Source: CALESS01 sp964405455
GTDB lineage: Bacteria > Chloroflexota > Anaerolineae > Anaerolineales > Anaerolineaceae
Length of the DNA stretch: 64,000 nucleotides
Direction of reading: 5' to 3'
Assembly (NCBI GenBank): GCA_964405455.1
Contig: CAYOOA010000004.1
Coordinates: 15,510-79,509, forward strand
The notes beneath the pieces were generated by a model. It saw only the letters and a program-made list of their open reading frames with translations, searched no databases and was not told where the DNA came from. Of the stretch, positions 24,997 through 34,047 are shown in pieces (positions within the stretch are counted from its first letter, which is position 1; every line of letters starts with the position of its first letter). The translations under genes and the position numbers were made by a program.

Positions 24997-25002
24997 TATA
25001 AT
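24997..25002 (+). promoter_or_regulatory. udk promoter -10 (leaderless)
   Basis: TATAAT ends 6 nt before the udk ATG. No Shine-Dalgarno is present. It is divergent from the SpoIIE promoter 37 bp away. Confidence 0.55.
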
Positions 25003-25008
25003 GTACCC

Positions 25009-25659
25009 ATGGCTGAAAAAATCCCCCCCCTTGTTATTGGCATCGCCGGCGGTTCAGGTTCCGGCAAAACGACCGTGGCAAATTCCATTCTCAAACAGGT
25101 TGGCGCGCACCGGATTGCCTACCTGCCGCATGATGCTTACTATCGCGATCTGGCAGATCTGCCTTTCAACCAGCGGGTGCGGGTGAACTTTGACCACCCG
25201 GATTCACTGGAATCTGAGCTGTTAATTGAACACATCATCAAGCTGAAACAATGGCAGGCAGTTGATCTACCCATTTATGACTTTACCCACCATGTCCGCA
25301 CAGACCAAACCATTCGAGTGGAACCGCAGCGGGTGATCCTGGTGGAGGGAATCTTGATTTTTTCAGAGAAGACCCTCCGGGAATTGTTCGATGTCAAGAT
25401 CTTTGTGGATACAGATGCTGATCTGCGATTTATCCGCCGGTTGGACCGGGATATTTCAGAACGCGGACGTACGGTACGAAATGTGATTGACCAATACTTG
25501 AACACCGTCCGGCCGATGCACCTGGAGTTTGTAGAACCCTCCAAGCGCTACGCAGATGTCATCATCCCGGAAGGGGGAATGAACACCGTGGCGCTGGATA
25601 TGGTCGTTTCCCGCGTCGAAGATTTGTTGAGGCCCGAGCGGGAGCATCCGGGTGACTAA
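25009..25659 (+). CDS. udk: Uridine kinase
   Basis: A 216-residue P-loop kinase that phosphorylates uridine and cytidine in pyrimidine salvage. Walker A is GGSGSGKTT at residues 14-22. The DAYYRD, VNFDHPDS and LPIYDFTHHVR segments are typical, as is the lid region RRLDRDISERGR. The start at 25009 is the only ATG that keeps the N terminus, and no ribosome-binding site precedes it. It overlaps the VTT-domain gene by 8 bp. Confidence 0.93.
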   Translation: MAEKIPPLVIGIAGGSGSGKTTVANSILKQVGAHRIAYLPHDAYYRDLADLPFNQRVRVNFDHPDSLESELLIEHIIKLKQWQAVDLPIYDFTHHVRTDQTIRVEPQRVILVEGILIFSEKTLRELFDVKIFVDTDADLRFIRRLDRDISERGRTVRNVIDQYLNTVRPMHLEFVEPSKRYADVIIPEGGMNTVALDMVVSRVEDLLRPEREHPGD

Positions 25660-26191
25660 AGAAACTCGCAACCGCCTGGTGCGGATAGCCATCCTGGTTT
25701 TCGTCATTGGCTTTTCCGTATTATTGTTTGTATTACGAGACAAAATCAAGAACCTGGAGGCATTGGGTTATCCCGGCATCTTCTTGATTTCACTTTTCAG
25801 CAGTGCAACCATCATCCTCCCCATCCCTGGCGTGGCCTTTACAGGTGCGATGGGGATGCTTTTTAATCCATTTTGGATCGCCATGTCTGCCGGGTTGGGC
25901 TCCGCCATTGGGGAATTCTCGGGTTACCTGGCGGGATTCTCCGGTCAGCGGGTGGTTCAAAATGCAAAATGGGCCGAACGGATTGAAAGATGGATGAAGA
26001 AATATGGGGAAATTGTCATTCTGGTGTTGGCGTTCATTCCCAATCCATTGTTTGACATGGCAGGCATCTCTGCCGGAATGCTGAAGATGCCAGCCTGGCG
26101 TTTCTTCCTGTTCACCTTGATTGGAAAAATACTAAAACAATTAATGTTTGCTTACGGTGGAGCTACACTCGGGCACTTTTTTTCAATCTAG
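25652..26191 (+). CDS. VTT-domain (SNARE-associated/DedA-like) membrane protein
   Basis: A 179-residue integral membrane protein with hydrophobic segments at about 10-27, 37-55, 60-80 and two C-terminal ones. The VTT core includes LPIPGVAFTGAMGMLF and IPNPLFDMAGISAGMLKMPAWRF. Family members act as lipid flippases or scramblases, for example on undecaprenyl phosphate; the substrate here is unknown. The start is GTG at 25652, with GGAG upstream, overlapping udk. Confidence 0.8.
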   Translation: MTKETRNRLVRIAILVFVIGFSVLLFVLRDKIKNLEALGYPGIFLISLFSSATIILPIPGVAFTGAMGMLFNPFWIAMSAGLGSAIGEFSGYLAGFSGQRVVQNAKWAERIERWMKKYGEIVILVLAFIPNPLFDMAGISAGMLKMPAWRFFLFTLIGKILKQLMFAYGGATLGHFFSI

Positions 26192-26209
26192 CTTAATAAA
26201 GGATTCCAT

Positions 26210-27568
26210 ATGTCTTCTTTTGATCGGATGGATCAATACCTTGAAAATCACCTGCAAGAAAACCTGCAGGAGTTGGCCCGGCTGGTTGCCCAACCCAGCG
26301 TGGCAGCCCAAAACTGGGGTTTGAAAGAATGCGCTCAACTGGTTGCTGAAATGCTGCACAAGCGCGGGTTTGATGTTCGCATTCAATCAACGGGAGGGGC
26401 GCCGGTGGTTTTTGCCGAGCGCAAGGGCCGCAGTAATAAAACATTGCTGTTCTACAACCATTATGATGTTCAACCCGCCGAGCCACTGGAATTATGGGAC
26501 AACCCGCCTTTTGCCCCGGTTATCAAGGATGGGTTGATGTACGGCAGGGGAATCAATGATGATAAGGGGCATCTCACCAGCCGCCTGTTCGCCCTGGATG
26601 CGCTCCTGGAAGAAAATGGCGATCTGCCGTGTAATGTGAAGTTCGTCATTGAAGGCGAGGAAGAGGTAAGCAGTGCCCATCTTCATGAATATGTCATTGA
26701 AAATACTGATCAATTGAAGGCGGATGCCTGTATCTGGGAGTTTGGTGGGGTAGATCACCGGGATCATCCGATGCAATACCTGGGTCTGCGCGGAATCTGT
26801 TACGTTGAGTTAAGTGTCGAGACGGCCAACCAGGACGTGCATTCCGGTCTGGGCGGTTCAATTTTCCCGAATGCAGCCTGGCGGTTGATCTGGGCTCTCT
26901 CAACGCTCAAGGGAGAGGATGAACGGATCCGGATCCCGGGTTTTTATGATCATATCCGGCCGCCCAGCGAGCGTGACATCGAATTATTTAATGCCATGCC
27001 AGATATGAGCGAGGAGTATCGCCAGCGTTACAAATTAAACCATTTCCTGAACGGTCTCCAAGGCGGCACGGAGCTAAATATTGCCGAAGTCTTTCGACCC
27101 ACTTGTACCATCTGCGGGCTTTCCGCGGGGTATGAGGGACCGGGTTCCAAAACAGTCCTACCTGCCAGGGCGAGTGCAAAAGTGGATTTCCGCCTGGTGC
27201 CGGATCAAACTCCTGAAGAGGTGTTGGCCCTGCTGCGGGCGCACCTGGATGCACAAGGTTTTTCTGATATCAAGATTCAATACTGGGGCGGAGAAGCACC
27301 CTCACGGACCGATCCCGACGACCCGTTTGTCCAATTGGTCGTAGAGACAGCAGCAGATGTCTATGGGATGCCCATGCAAATGGTACCGATGGTCGGCGGC
27401 TCCGGCCCAAACCATATTTTCCAGGAAGCGCTGAGAATCCCGATTGTGACGGCGGGGTTAGGGTATCCGGGCGGTTTGGCCCATGCACCCAATGAAAATA
27501 TCCGCATTGACCTGTATTTGAAAGCTGCCAAACATATTGTGAGGATTCTAAAAGCCTTCGCCGGGTAA
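26210..27568 (+). CDS. M20 family metallopeptidase/dipeptidase
   Basis: A 452-residue di-zinc hydrolase. The first metal histidine and catalytic Asp are in YNHYDVQP, the bridging Asp in GINDDKGH, the catalytic Glu pair in EGEEEVSS, and the late His in PGGLAHAPNE. The dimerisation domain spans about 190-320. Length and motifs resemble cytosolic non-specific dipeptidase or Xaa-His dipeptidase types rather than ArgE or DapE. The gene lies 18 bp after the VTT gene and ends at a bidirectional terminator. Confidence 0.87.
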   Translation: MSSFDRMDQYLENHLQENLQELARLVAQPSVAAQNWGLKECAQLVAEMLHKRGFDVRIQSTGGAPVVFAERKGRSNKTLLFYNHYDVQPAEPLELWDNPPFAPVIKDGLMYGRGINDDKGHLTSRLFALDALLEENGDLPCNVKFVIEGEEEVSSAHLHEYVIENTDQLKADACIWEFGGVDHRDHPMQYLGLRGICYVELSVETANQDVHSGLGGSIFPNAAWRLIWALSTLKGEDERIRIPGFYDHIRPPSERDIELFNAMPDMSEEYRQRYKLNHFLNGLQGGTELNIAEVFRPTCTICGLSAGYEGPGSKTVLPARASAKVDFRLVPDQTPEEVLALLRAHLDAQGFSDIKIQYWGGEAPSRTDPDDPFVQLVVETAADVYGMPMQMVPMVGGSGPNHIFQEALRIPIVTAGLGYPGGLAHAPNENIRIDLYLKAAKHIVRILKAFAG

Positions 27569-27590
27569 GTGGCGTGGATCTGAAAAAACG

Positions 27591-27619
27591 CAGCCCAACC
27601 TATTTTTTAGGTTGGGCTG
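27591..27619. terminator. Bidirectional terminator
   Basis: A 12-bp stem (27591-27602 with 27608-27619) with a T5 loop between convergent genes. On the minus strand it is followed by CGTTTTTTC; on the plus strand the T tract is weak. Confidence 0.87.
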
Positions 27620-27633
27620 TTGCATAAATACTG

Positions 27634-29112
27634 TTACCTGGTCCTGGCCCGGGCCCGCAGCATGCTCTTCCCGGCGGCTGACACAGCATCCCAGGCAGCC
27701 AGGACCTGTTGAATTTCTGCCTGGCTTTCCGGCAATTCTCCATAGCGGACCCGGATATAGGCCTGGGTTAACAAGTTCACTTCACTGGATTGATTGGGAA
27801 AAACATTTACCAGGTTTGGGATAAATTCCAACGGCGTGACTGCCTGTGGACGGGCGGATTCCAATTGCTCACATAAATGCATTAATTGCGCATAGATACG
27901 ACGGATGCGAGCTGCGGCCAGCCAGCGTCCTGCCCGCCAAATGCGGTTGGCGGCCAGCTGGCGGAAGAAATCCCGGATCCCGATGGAGGGGCCATGCTTT
28001 TCCGTGGATGTTTCAGATTCCACCTGCAGGCGGTGAACCCGATTTTTCCAGGTAATACTGATGATCACAATCAAAATGACCAGGAGCAGAACAAAGCCCA
28101 GGTAGATGGATTCCGTCCGGTTAACCAGGCGCACAATCCAACTGCTCGGCTGGCTGGATGGTCCCCCTCCAAGACCTTTGAGGAATTGCTGGATTGGGGT
28201 GGAAATTTTCTCCAAAGCAGCTGCTATAAATGCGAGGATTTTTGGAACAACTTCGATCAGCAAGAGCAGGAGCGGGGAGAGGATGAATACAAAAATGGCC
28301 GAAAGGGCTGCGATGATGATTAAATAAATCCGGGCCAGTATCATCCCGACCTGGCCATGGAGAATCCAGGCTAACAGGATGGCCACGCTTACCACCACCA
28401 GGGCGGCCAGGATGATTCCCACCGTCCAGCGAGAACCGAATGCAGGCATCCGACCACCCCTATATTCACTCAGGGAGGCAATCCGGGCAGATGCCATACC
28501 GACCAGGGTGCAAAACAAGAAACCATAGAGTTGGATGAAGGACTCGACCGGGGATGTCCATTGCATGATGACGTTTCCGAGACCGTACAACAGGATCATA
28601 AACAATCCGACCTGGAAAGAACTGTAGACATCGAAGGGATCAACGAGGTCTTTGGCAATGGAAATTCCGCGCCAGGCTAACAACAGGGTAATCAGCAAGC
28701 ACCAGGTTTCATTCAACCGGCCCGTGGCCTGGATAATTGTGGTTACCGGACTGACTGCAATCTGGAAGAGAGAAGATTGGTTTCCAGGGAAAAGAAGAAA
28801 CTTGAGAGCCAGGATATAGCAGAAGGTCAACCAACCGATGAAAACCAGGCGCCGGGGAAGGGGTTTCCAGCCTTTACGATTCATCCAGCGGGCAAGCCAA
28901 TGAGTACCCAACAGGATCAGCGCCATCACGGCCAGTGCGCCGCCCATTGAAATGACCGGATGAACCAGTAGGATCAGCCAGCTGACACTCCAGGCCAGGT
29001 CCATGCCAAACACAGCCAGGGTGGCGAACTCGCGCCAAAGCCAGGGACGGCCTTCCGTCAACCGGAGGAAAGAGCTGCTACGGGCGGTTGGCATCTGAAG
29101 CGGCTCAGGCAT
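27634..29112 (-). CDS. DUF4129-type membrane protein
   Basis: A 492-residue membrane protein with about nine hydrophobic segments between residues 30 and 360, followed by a cytoplasmic tail. The C-terminal segment (residues 410-480, PLEFIPNLVNVFPNQSSEVNLLTQAYIRVRYGE) matches DUF4129, a helical domain often found in the MoxR/DUF58/transglutaminase system. The function is unknown. The ATG at 29112 has AGGA upstream and overlaps the DUF58 gene by 8 bp. It is the last gene of the MoxR operon. Confidence 0.75.
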   Translation of the reverse strand: MPEPLQMPTARSSSFLRLTEGRPWLWREFATLAVFGMDLAWSVSWLILLVHPVISMGGALAVMALILLGTHWLARWMNRKGWKPLPRRLVFIGWLTFCYILALKFLLFPGNQSSLFQIAVSPVTTIIQATGRLNETWCLLITLLLAWRGISIAKDLVDPFDVYSSFQVGLFMILLYGLGNVIMQWTSPVESFIQLYGFLFCTLVGMASARIASLSEYRGGRMPAFGSRWTVGIILAALVVVSVAILLAWILHGQVGMILARIYLIIIAALSAIFVFILSPLLLLLIEVVPKILAFIAAALEKISTPIQQFLKGLGGGPSSQPSSWIVRLVNRTESIYLGFVLLLVILIVIISITWKNRVHRLQVESETSTEKHGPSIGIRDFFRQLAANRIWRAGRWLAAARIRRIYAQLMHLCEQLESARPQAVTPLEFIPNLVNVFPNQSSEVNLLTQAYIRVRYGELPESQAEIQQVLAAWDAVSAAGKSMLRARARTR

Positions 29113-30319
29113 GGGCTGGTTCCTGGCGGAAGGGAAGGTGAATTGCACGAATGCCAGGCAATTCAGGCGGGGGTAAAGAATCTAATGAAACAAGAGTGAT
29201 GTAAGAACGATAGCGCTTCATCCGTAGAATAGTCTCAGCAAGATTCTGGCTGACATAGGCTGTCACCAGGACCAGGCTGGCTCCGTAAGGGAGAGAGGGA
29301 AGTGACTGAGCCAGAAAGGCTTCAAACAATCCGGTACGGAAACTTGTGACACCGGCCAGGGCTTGGAGCAGCCTGGCGAGTTGCCCGGGAGTTCGATTGG
29401 GCGGGATGCGAAAGGGTTGATCCGAATGGGCGATGCAGCCATTGGAGATCAGGCCGACGGAATAGCCGGTTTGAAAGGACTGATAAGCCAGTGTGGCAGT
29501 TACTTTTACCAGTTGCTCCAGCATTTCTGCATCCGTATCCAGCCAGGGATGGTCCGAGGTGGAAGCGTTCATGCAGAGCACCAGGTGCTGGGAATTGACC
29601 GGTTGAAAAACGCGAGTCTGCAAGGAGCCCGTGCGGGCAGTGGCCGGCCAGTGGATACGCCGAAAGCCGTCTTCGGGGCGGTATTCGCGCACGCCCATGG
29701 GACGGTTGGGATCCTCAAACAGTCGACGGCGGGCGCGCCGGTCGCCAAAAGGATCTTCAGCGTCCATGGGAAAATCGGTCGGCGAAAGCAATTCTGGAAA
29801 GACGACCACATAATCCTGGTCCGGATTCTCAATCTCTGCTTCAAACAGGCCAAAGCCATCACCTGATTCTAGCAAAACCGGCCCGACCTGGTAAATTCCC
29901 CGCTGGCGAAGGAGGAGGGTGTAAGGACGCGAGATGGATTGATGTGAATTGAGCGAGGTGACATGTACCAGGGTACCCTGCTGGGGAAGGTGGGAAGCAC
30001 CGAGGACGGATTCATCCTGGGGGGCGATCACCAACGGCCAACTATCACTGGAACGCAGCCAGGTGAGCGGTACGACTTTCTGGTTCTGGATCTGGATGCG
30101 CAGATCCAGGGTTTCTCCCGGGAAACCGCGCCGGTAATGCCAGAACCGCTGATATTTGACATTTTTCAGTGCAATTTTTCGCCAACGATCGCTGACGAAC
30201 AACACGGCTGCAACCGCCGCTGTGAAGGCAATCAACCAGGGTACATTGAAAATTGCGCCGATGGTGAACACCAGGACCAGGGAGACAGACCAGATTTGCA
30301 GCAGGCGATTGCCGCGCAA
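29105..30319 (-). CDS. DUF58 domain protein
   Basis: A 404-residue protein with two N-terminal membrane segments (about 9-43), a beta-rich extracytoplasmic part and the DUF58 core VREYRPEDGFRRIHWPATARTG near residue 205. A vWA-like fold follows. DUF58 proteins accompany MoxR ATPases and probably act in assembly or activation of surface proteins. The start is TTG at 30319, directly after the moxR stop (TGA-TTG), with GGAGG 5 nt upstream. Confidence 0.85.
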   Translation of the reverse strand: MRGNRLLQIWSVSLVLVFTIGAIFNVPWLIAFTAAVAAVLFVSDRWRKIALKNVKYQRFWHYRRGFPGETLDLRIQIQNQKVVPLTWLRSSDSWPLVIAPQDESVLGASHLPQQGTLVHVTSLNSHQSISRPYTLLLRQRGIYQVGPVLLESGDGFGLFEAEIENPDQDYVVVFPELLSPTDFPMDAEDPFGDRRARRRLFEDPNRPMGVREYRPEDGFRRIHWPATARTGSLQTRVFQPVNSQHLVLCMNASTSDHPWLDTDAEMLEQLVKVTATLAYQSFQTGYSVGLISNGCIAHSDQPFRIPPNRTPGQLARLLQALAGVTSFRTGLFEAFLAQSLPSLPYGASLVLVTAYVSQNLAETILRMKRYRSYITLVSLDSLPPPELPGIRAIHLPFRQEPAHA

Positions 30320-31255
30320 TCACGCCTCCACGGGAACCGGAACTGAAGCGACGATATCCCGTACCAATTCCTCCGCGGTCCGCCCGCGGAGCTGAGCCTG
30401 GGCGGCTATGATCAGGCGGTGACAGAGAACGTGGGGTGCCAAAGATTTGACGTCATCTGGCAAAACAAAAGCCCGTCCCTGGATGGCAGCCCAGGCCTGG
30501 GATACCTGGTAAAGGGCCATGGTAGCCCGCGGGCTGGCACCCAGTTGAATATCATGGTTCTGGCGGGTGGCCATCGCAATCCGGACAATATAATCCCTGA
30601 CGGATTCTTCCACCTTGATTTGCTGGCGCTCCTTGACCAAGGCCAGTAATTCTTCCGGGGAAGTAACCGGTTGCAGATCCTGCAGCGGATCCAACTCGCG
30701 GAATCGTTCCAGGATGGAATTTTCTTCGGCTTGCGAGGGATACCCGATCACCACGCGCATCATAAAACGGTCCAGTTGCGCTTCCGGCAGCGGGAAGGTA
30801 CCCTCCAACTCCACCGGGTTCTGGGTGGCAAGGACGAAGAAAGGCCGGGGTAGTTTGCGCGTCACGCCATCTGCCGTTACCTGGCGCTCCTGCATGGCCT
30901 CCAGCATGGAGGACTGGGTGCGCGGCGTAGCCCGGTTGATTTCATCAGCAAGGACAACCTGTCCCATGATGGGGCCCGGCCTGAATTCGAACTCCTGGAT
31001 CTTTTGATTGAACCAACTGATGCCGGTGACATCGGAGGGAAGCAAATCCGGCGTGAATTGGATGCGCTGAAAAGAACAACCAAGTGACGCTGCCAGGGCG
31101 CGGGCCAACGTTGTTTTGCCGGTTCCGGGGACATCTTCGATCAATACATGCCCTTCGCAGAACAAGGTGGAAAGCAGGTGATGGATGACGGTCTGTTTCC
31201 CGACGATGACTTTCTGGATGTTGTTGGTGATTTTCTCAGCTATGGATTGAATCAA
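30320..31255 (-). CDS. MoxR family AAA+ ATPase
   Basis: A 311-residue chaperone-like ATPase. Walker A is EDVPGTGKTT near residues 40-49, Walker B VVLADEINRATP and sensor 1 FVLATQNPVELEGTFPLPEAQLDRF. The C-terminal AAA lid is normal. It would remodel or activate partner proteins, most likely those encoded by the DUF58 and DUF4129 genes downstream. It lies 18 bp after the zinc-ribbon gene. Confidence 0.92.
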   Translation of the reverse strand: MIQSIAEKITNNIQKVIVGKQTVIHHLLSTLFCEGHVLIEDVPGTGKTTLARALAASLGCSFQRIQFTPDLLPSDVTGISWFNQKIQEFEFRPGPIMGQVVLADEINRATPRTQSSMLEAMQERQVTADGVTRKLPRPFFVLATQNPVELEGTFPLPEAQLDRFMMRVVIGYPSQAEENSILERFRELDPLQDLQPVTSPEELLALVKERQQIKVEESVRDYIVRIAMATRQNHDIQLGASPRATMALYQVSQAWAAIQGRAFVLPDDVKSLAPHVLCHRLIIAAQAQLRGRTAEELVRDIVASVPVPVEA

Positions 31256-31273
31256 ACCGACCTCGTTTTCTGT

Positions 31274-32344
31274 TTATCCCAGGCGGATGATTGCGCCGCA
31301 ATATTCGCATTGGATGGAATCCTGCCCGCGCAGGATGGCCTGCTTGATCGTTCCGCCACAATTCGGACAGATGGTGGGCGCATTTTTAACTTTGTCAACA
31401 GCAGATTGATCAATAGCCACGGCGCGGTCCCGGGTGATATCCCCGGAAAGAACTCGGTTGATCAGGGCTTTCCATTCGTTGCAGTCCTGGCCTTTGAGAT
31501 GAAATTGCATTTGTTGATAGGGCGCACCACTGGCGAAACGTAAATCCAGGAAATCTTCATTTTTAAAAACACCTTGCTTGGTGGCATTTGTTTCCTGGAT
31601 CATGGTCAGAGCCACCTCGGCAGCCAGCACCTGTACTTTTTTGCGCTCCGTGGTGATAAAAAGGACTTTCTTGGTGGCTACTTCTTCGTTCTGTTCAAAC
31701 AGGAGCCTTTGATCGGTCAGAAATAAAATGCCTTCCGGATCATCCCTGTCTTCGCGATTGTCGCGCGTCCAGATGGCCTTGACTGCCATGATCAACGCTT
31801 CCGTGGGCAGCAGCTTGAAGCAGGCCTGCTCCAGAGAAGTGTAAGCCCACTCAACTTCATCCAGGTGGTGGAAGAGCTTGCCGGCTTCACTTTCCAGGCT
31901 GTCATACATCCCATTGATGGTCGATTCTGCGGCAGAGGCCTTTTCTTCCAGGTTACTGCATTCCGTTTCCAACTGGGTGAGCATGGGAAGAGCCAGGGCT
32001 GGGCTGTGCACGGCGGCAGCCGCCTGACCCAGGCGGCTTTCCAGCGGACGCAGGGCAGCTTCCAATAAAAAGACTTGCTGATTGATCTGGATGTTGACGG
32101 ATTGGCGAAGCGGCAGCCAGCGTTTCAGTAAATCAGAGGCCTGGCCTTCCAGCCCTTTCTCGAAGGGGAAATTCCGATTCCGGAGAGCGGTGATCCGCCC
32201 CGTCAGCCCCTTGATTTTGGTATCCAGGTCTTCAACCTGATCCAACACACTGGTTAATTTGACCTGTTTTTGAAGTTTTTCAAAAGACCAACGTACATCG
32301 TTCATTTTGGCGTTAAGTTGATCCTGGGGGGATTGAGTGGTCAT
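31274..32344 (-). CDS. Coiled-coil protein with C-terminal zinc ribbon
   Basis: A 356-residue soluble protein of unknown function. Residues 1-165 are strongly helical with coiled-coil character. Residues 170-300 look like a PH/GRAM-type beta domain (GILFLTDQRLLFEQNEEVATKK). The C terminus is a zinc ribbon, CPNCGG followed by CEYCGA. It leads the MoxR operon and could be an adaptor or client. The start has GGAGA upstream. Confidence 0.72.
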   Translation of the reverse strand: MTTQSPQDQLNAKMNDVRWSFEKLQKQVKLTSVLDQVEDLDTKIKGLTGRITALRNRNFPFEKGLEGQASDLLKRWLPLRQSVNIQINQQVFLLEAALRPLESRLGQAAAAVHSPALALPMLTQLETECSNLEEKASAAESTINGMYDSLESEAGKLFHHLDEVEWAYTSLEQACFKLLPTEALIMAVKAIWTRDNREDRDDPEGILFLTDQRLLFEQNEEVATKKVLFITTERKKVQVLAAEVALTMIQETNATKQGVFKNEDFLDLRFASGAPYQQMQFHLKGQDCNEWKALINRVLSGDITRDRAVAIDQSAVDKVKNAPTICPNCGGTIKQAILRGQDSIQCEYCGAIIRLG

Positions 32345-32419
32345 ACGCTCTCCTTATCTAATTCAACTGGTTTAATAATTCTACAAGATTAATTGGCTTT
32401 TACAACCCAAATTTCAGTG

Positions 32420-32448
32420 TTGTAAAGCCGGTTGATTTGCGGGATACT
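32420..32448 (+). promoter_or_regulatory. Candidate promoter of the CruF/PPK2 operon
   Basis: TTGTAA, 17 bp, GATACT, about 45 nt upstream of the TTG start. Each hexamer matches the consensus at 4 of 6 positions. Confidence 0.4.
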
Positions 32449-32492
32449 ATGATTATTCCACGAAGCCCGACTAGTTTATCCTAGGAGGAATA

Positions 32493-33293
32493 TTGCGAAA
32501 GGTCACCGCAGCCGTACTGATTGTGTATGTTGGCCTGACCATTTATGCGGTCCTCTCTGTTATTGCCGGATGGCCGATGGGATCGTGGCTGACACCCTTA
32601 AATACCCTGGCCGGTTTTGCTTTTTCTGTCCTTCACGCCGGCCAGCGTTACGGTTGGAAATCCGCCCTGGTTTTGCTTTTAAGTGTGTTTGTCATCAGCC
32701 TGGGATTGGAAAGCCTGGGCGTCGCCACCGGGTGGGTGTACGGACCTTATCATTACACAGATCAATTGGGGGTGAAATTTCTCGGTTTGGTACCCCTTTT
32801 AATCCCGGTGGCGTGGTTTATGATGATGTATCCGGCCACGGTTTTTGCTGACCAAATTGTTCTTCGGAAAAACCGGGATGGAATCTGGATGCGAATCATG
32901 GCTGCTGCCCTGGCCGGTTTTATTATGACTGCCTGGGATGTTGCCATGGATCCGATGATGGTCAAGGCCGGCCACTGGGTCTGGGAAGTGCAGGGGGCTT
33001 TCTTTGGCGTGCCGGTGCATAACTATATTGGCTGGTGGCTGACCTCGTTTCTTTCGGTTGGTGTATTCCTGCTGGTGACGATGAAGATGAAACTCCCCGA
33101 AAATGAGATTCCCACCCGGTGGACAGTCATCTCATATGCGACCCAGGCAGGAGCAACGATTGTTACAGATGTCTTTATTGGTTTATCAGGGGCAGGAATG
33201 GCCGGTTTCTTTGCCATGCTGCCCTGGATCATCATCGGATGGATTTTTGGAGGGGAAAAAGGAGGGCAGGATGCTGGAAAAGATCAACCTTGA
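32493..33293 (+). CDS. CruF-like carotenoid 1,2-hydratase family membrane protein (DUF422)
   Basis: A 266-residue protein with seven or so membrane segments. Conserved segments are GWVYGPYHYTDQLG near residue 80, AWDVAMDPMMV near 150 and VPVHNYIGWWLTSF near 175. CruF and bisanhydrobacterioruberin hydratase add water across the psi-end double bond of acyclic carotenoids. The exact carotenoid is not defined here and no other carotenoid gene is adjacent. The start is TTG with AGGAGG only 4 nt away. It overlaps the first PPK2 gene by 23 bp. Confidence 0.8.
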   Translation: MRKVTAAVLIVYVGLTIYAVLSVIAGWPMGSWLTPLNTLAGFAFSVLHAGQRYGWKSALVLLLSVFVISLGLESLGVATGWVYGPYHYTDQLGVKFLGLVPLLIPVAWFMMMYPATVFADQIVLRKNRDGIWMRIMAAALAGFIMTAWDVAMDPMMVKAGHWVWEVQGAFFGVPVHNYIGWWLTSFLSVGVFLLVTMKMKLPENEIPTRWTVISYATQAGATIVTDVFIGLSGAGMAGFFAMLPWIIIGWIFGGEKGGQDAGKDQP

Positions 33294-34044
33294 TTTGAAG
33301 ATGAGCAAGAAAGAATACAAGGAACACCTGGCCACCCTGGGGCCGCAGTTGACTTTGCTGCAAAGGGCCTGCTGGGAGAACGGTGTTCCGGTCAGCATCA
33401 TTTTTGAAGGCTGGGATGCGAGCGGCAAAGGCACCTCGATCAACAACCTGGTGCAGTTCATGGACCCGCGCGGATTCCGCATTCACCCGATCAAGGGCGC
33501 AACCGACCTGGAAGCCAGTATGCCCTGGTTGTGGCGGTTCTGGCGGAGGCTGCCAAACTACGGCGAGGTTGCCATTTTTGACCGGAGTTGGTACGGCCGG
33601 GTGCTGGTGGAACGGGTGGAGAAGTTAACCCCGGCTGACCAATGGCGGCCGGCATATCAGAACATCGTGGACTTTGAACGCACCCTGGTTGATGACGGGA
33701 TGACCATTGTCAAGTTCCTGCTGCACATCAGCAAGGCGGAACAGAAAAAACGCTTCAAGCGCCTGGAAAAAGATCCCCTGCAAAGCTGGCGGGTGGCCAA
33801 AGAGGACTGGGAACACCACCGGAAATATGATGAATACCTGGTTGCTTACGAGGAAATGCTCGAAAAAACCGAGACCGAATGGGGACCCTGGACGATCATC
33901 GAGGCGACCGACCGGAACTGGGCTCAATTCCGAATCCTGGAGACGGTCAGCCGGCGGTTGGGTGAAGCTTTAACCGCCCGCGGAAAACCACTGCCGAGCC
34001 TGGAACCATCCGGAGCCAGGAATTCTGTCGGAGAGGAGGGATGA
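33271..34044 (+). CDS. PPK2-family polyphosphate:nucleotide phosphotransferase, copy 1
   Basis: A 257-residue single-domain PPK2. Walker A is GWDASGKGT at residues 47-55 and the Walker B/DRSWYGR segment lies near 107. The C-terminal part has SKAEQKKRFKRLEKDPLQSWR (lid arginines and lysines). PPK2 enzymes move phosphate between polyphosphate and AMP, ADP or GDP. The ATG at 33271 has GGAGG 5 nt upstream and overlaps the end of the CruF-like gene. It is paired with a second PPK2 gene 3 bp downstream. In the fused polyphosphate:AMP phosphotransferase (PAP) two such domains are joined; here they are separate proteins. Confidence 0.9.
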   Translation: MLEKINLDLKMSKKEYKEHLATLGPQLTLLQRACWENGVPVSIIFEGWDASGKGTSINNLVQFMDPRGFRIHPIKGATDLEASMPWLWRFWRRLPNYGEVAIFDRSWYGRVLVERVEKLTPADQWRPAYQNIVDFERTLVDDGMTIVKFLLHISKAEQKKRFKRLEKDPLQSWRVAKEDWEHHRKYDEYLVAYEEMLEKTETEWGPWTIIEATDRNWAQFRILETVSRRLGEALTARGKPLPSLEPSGARNSVGEEG

Positions 34045-34047
34045 GCC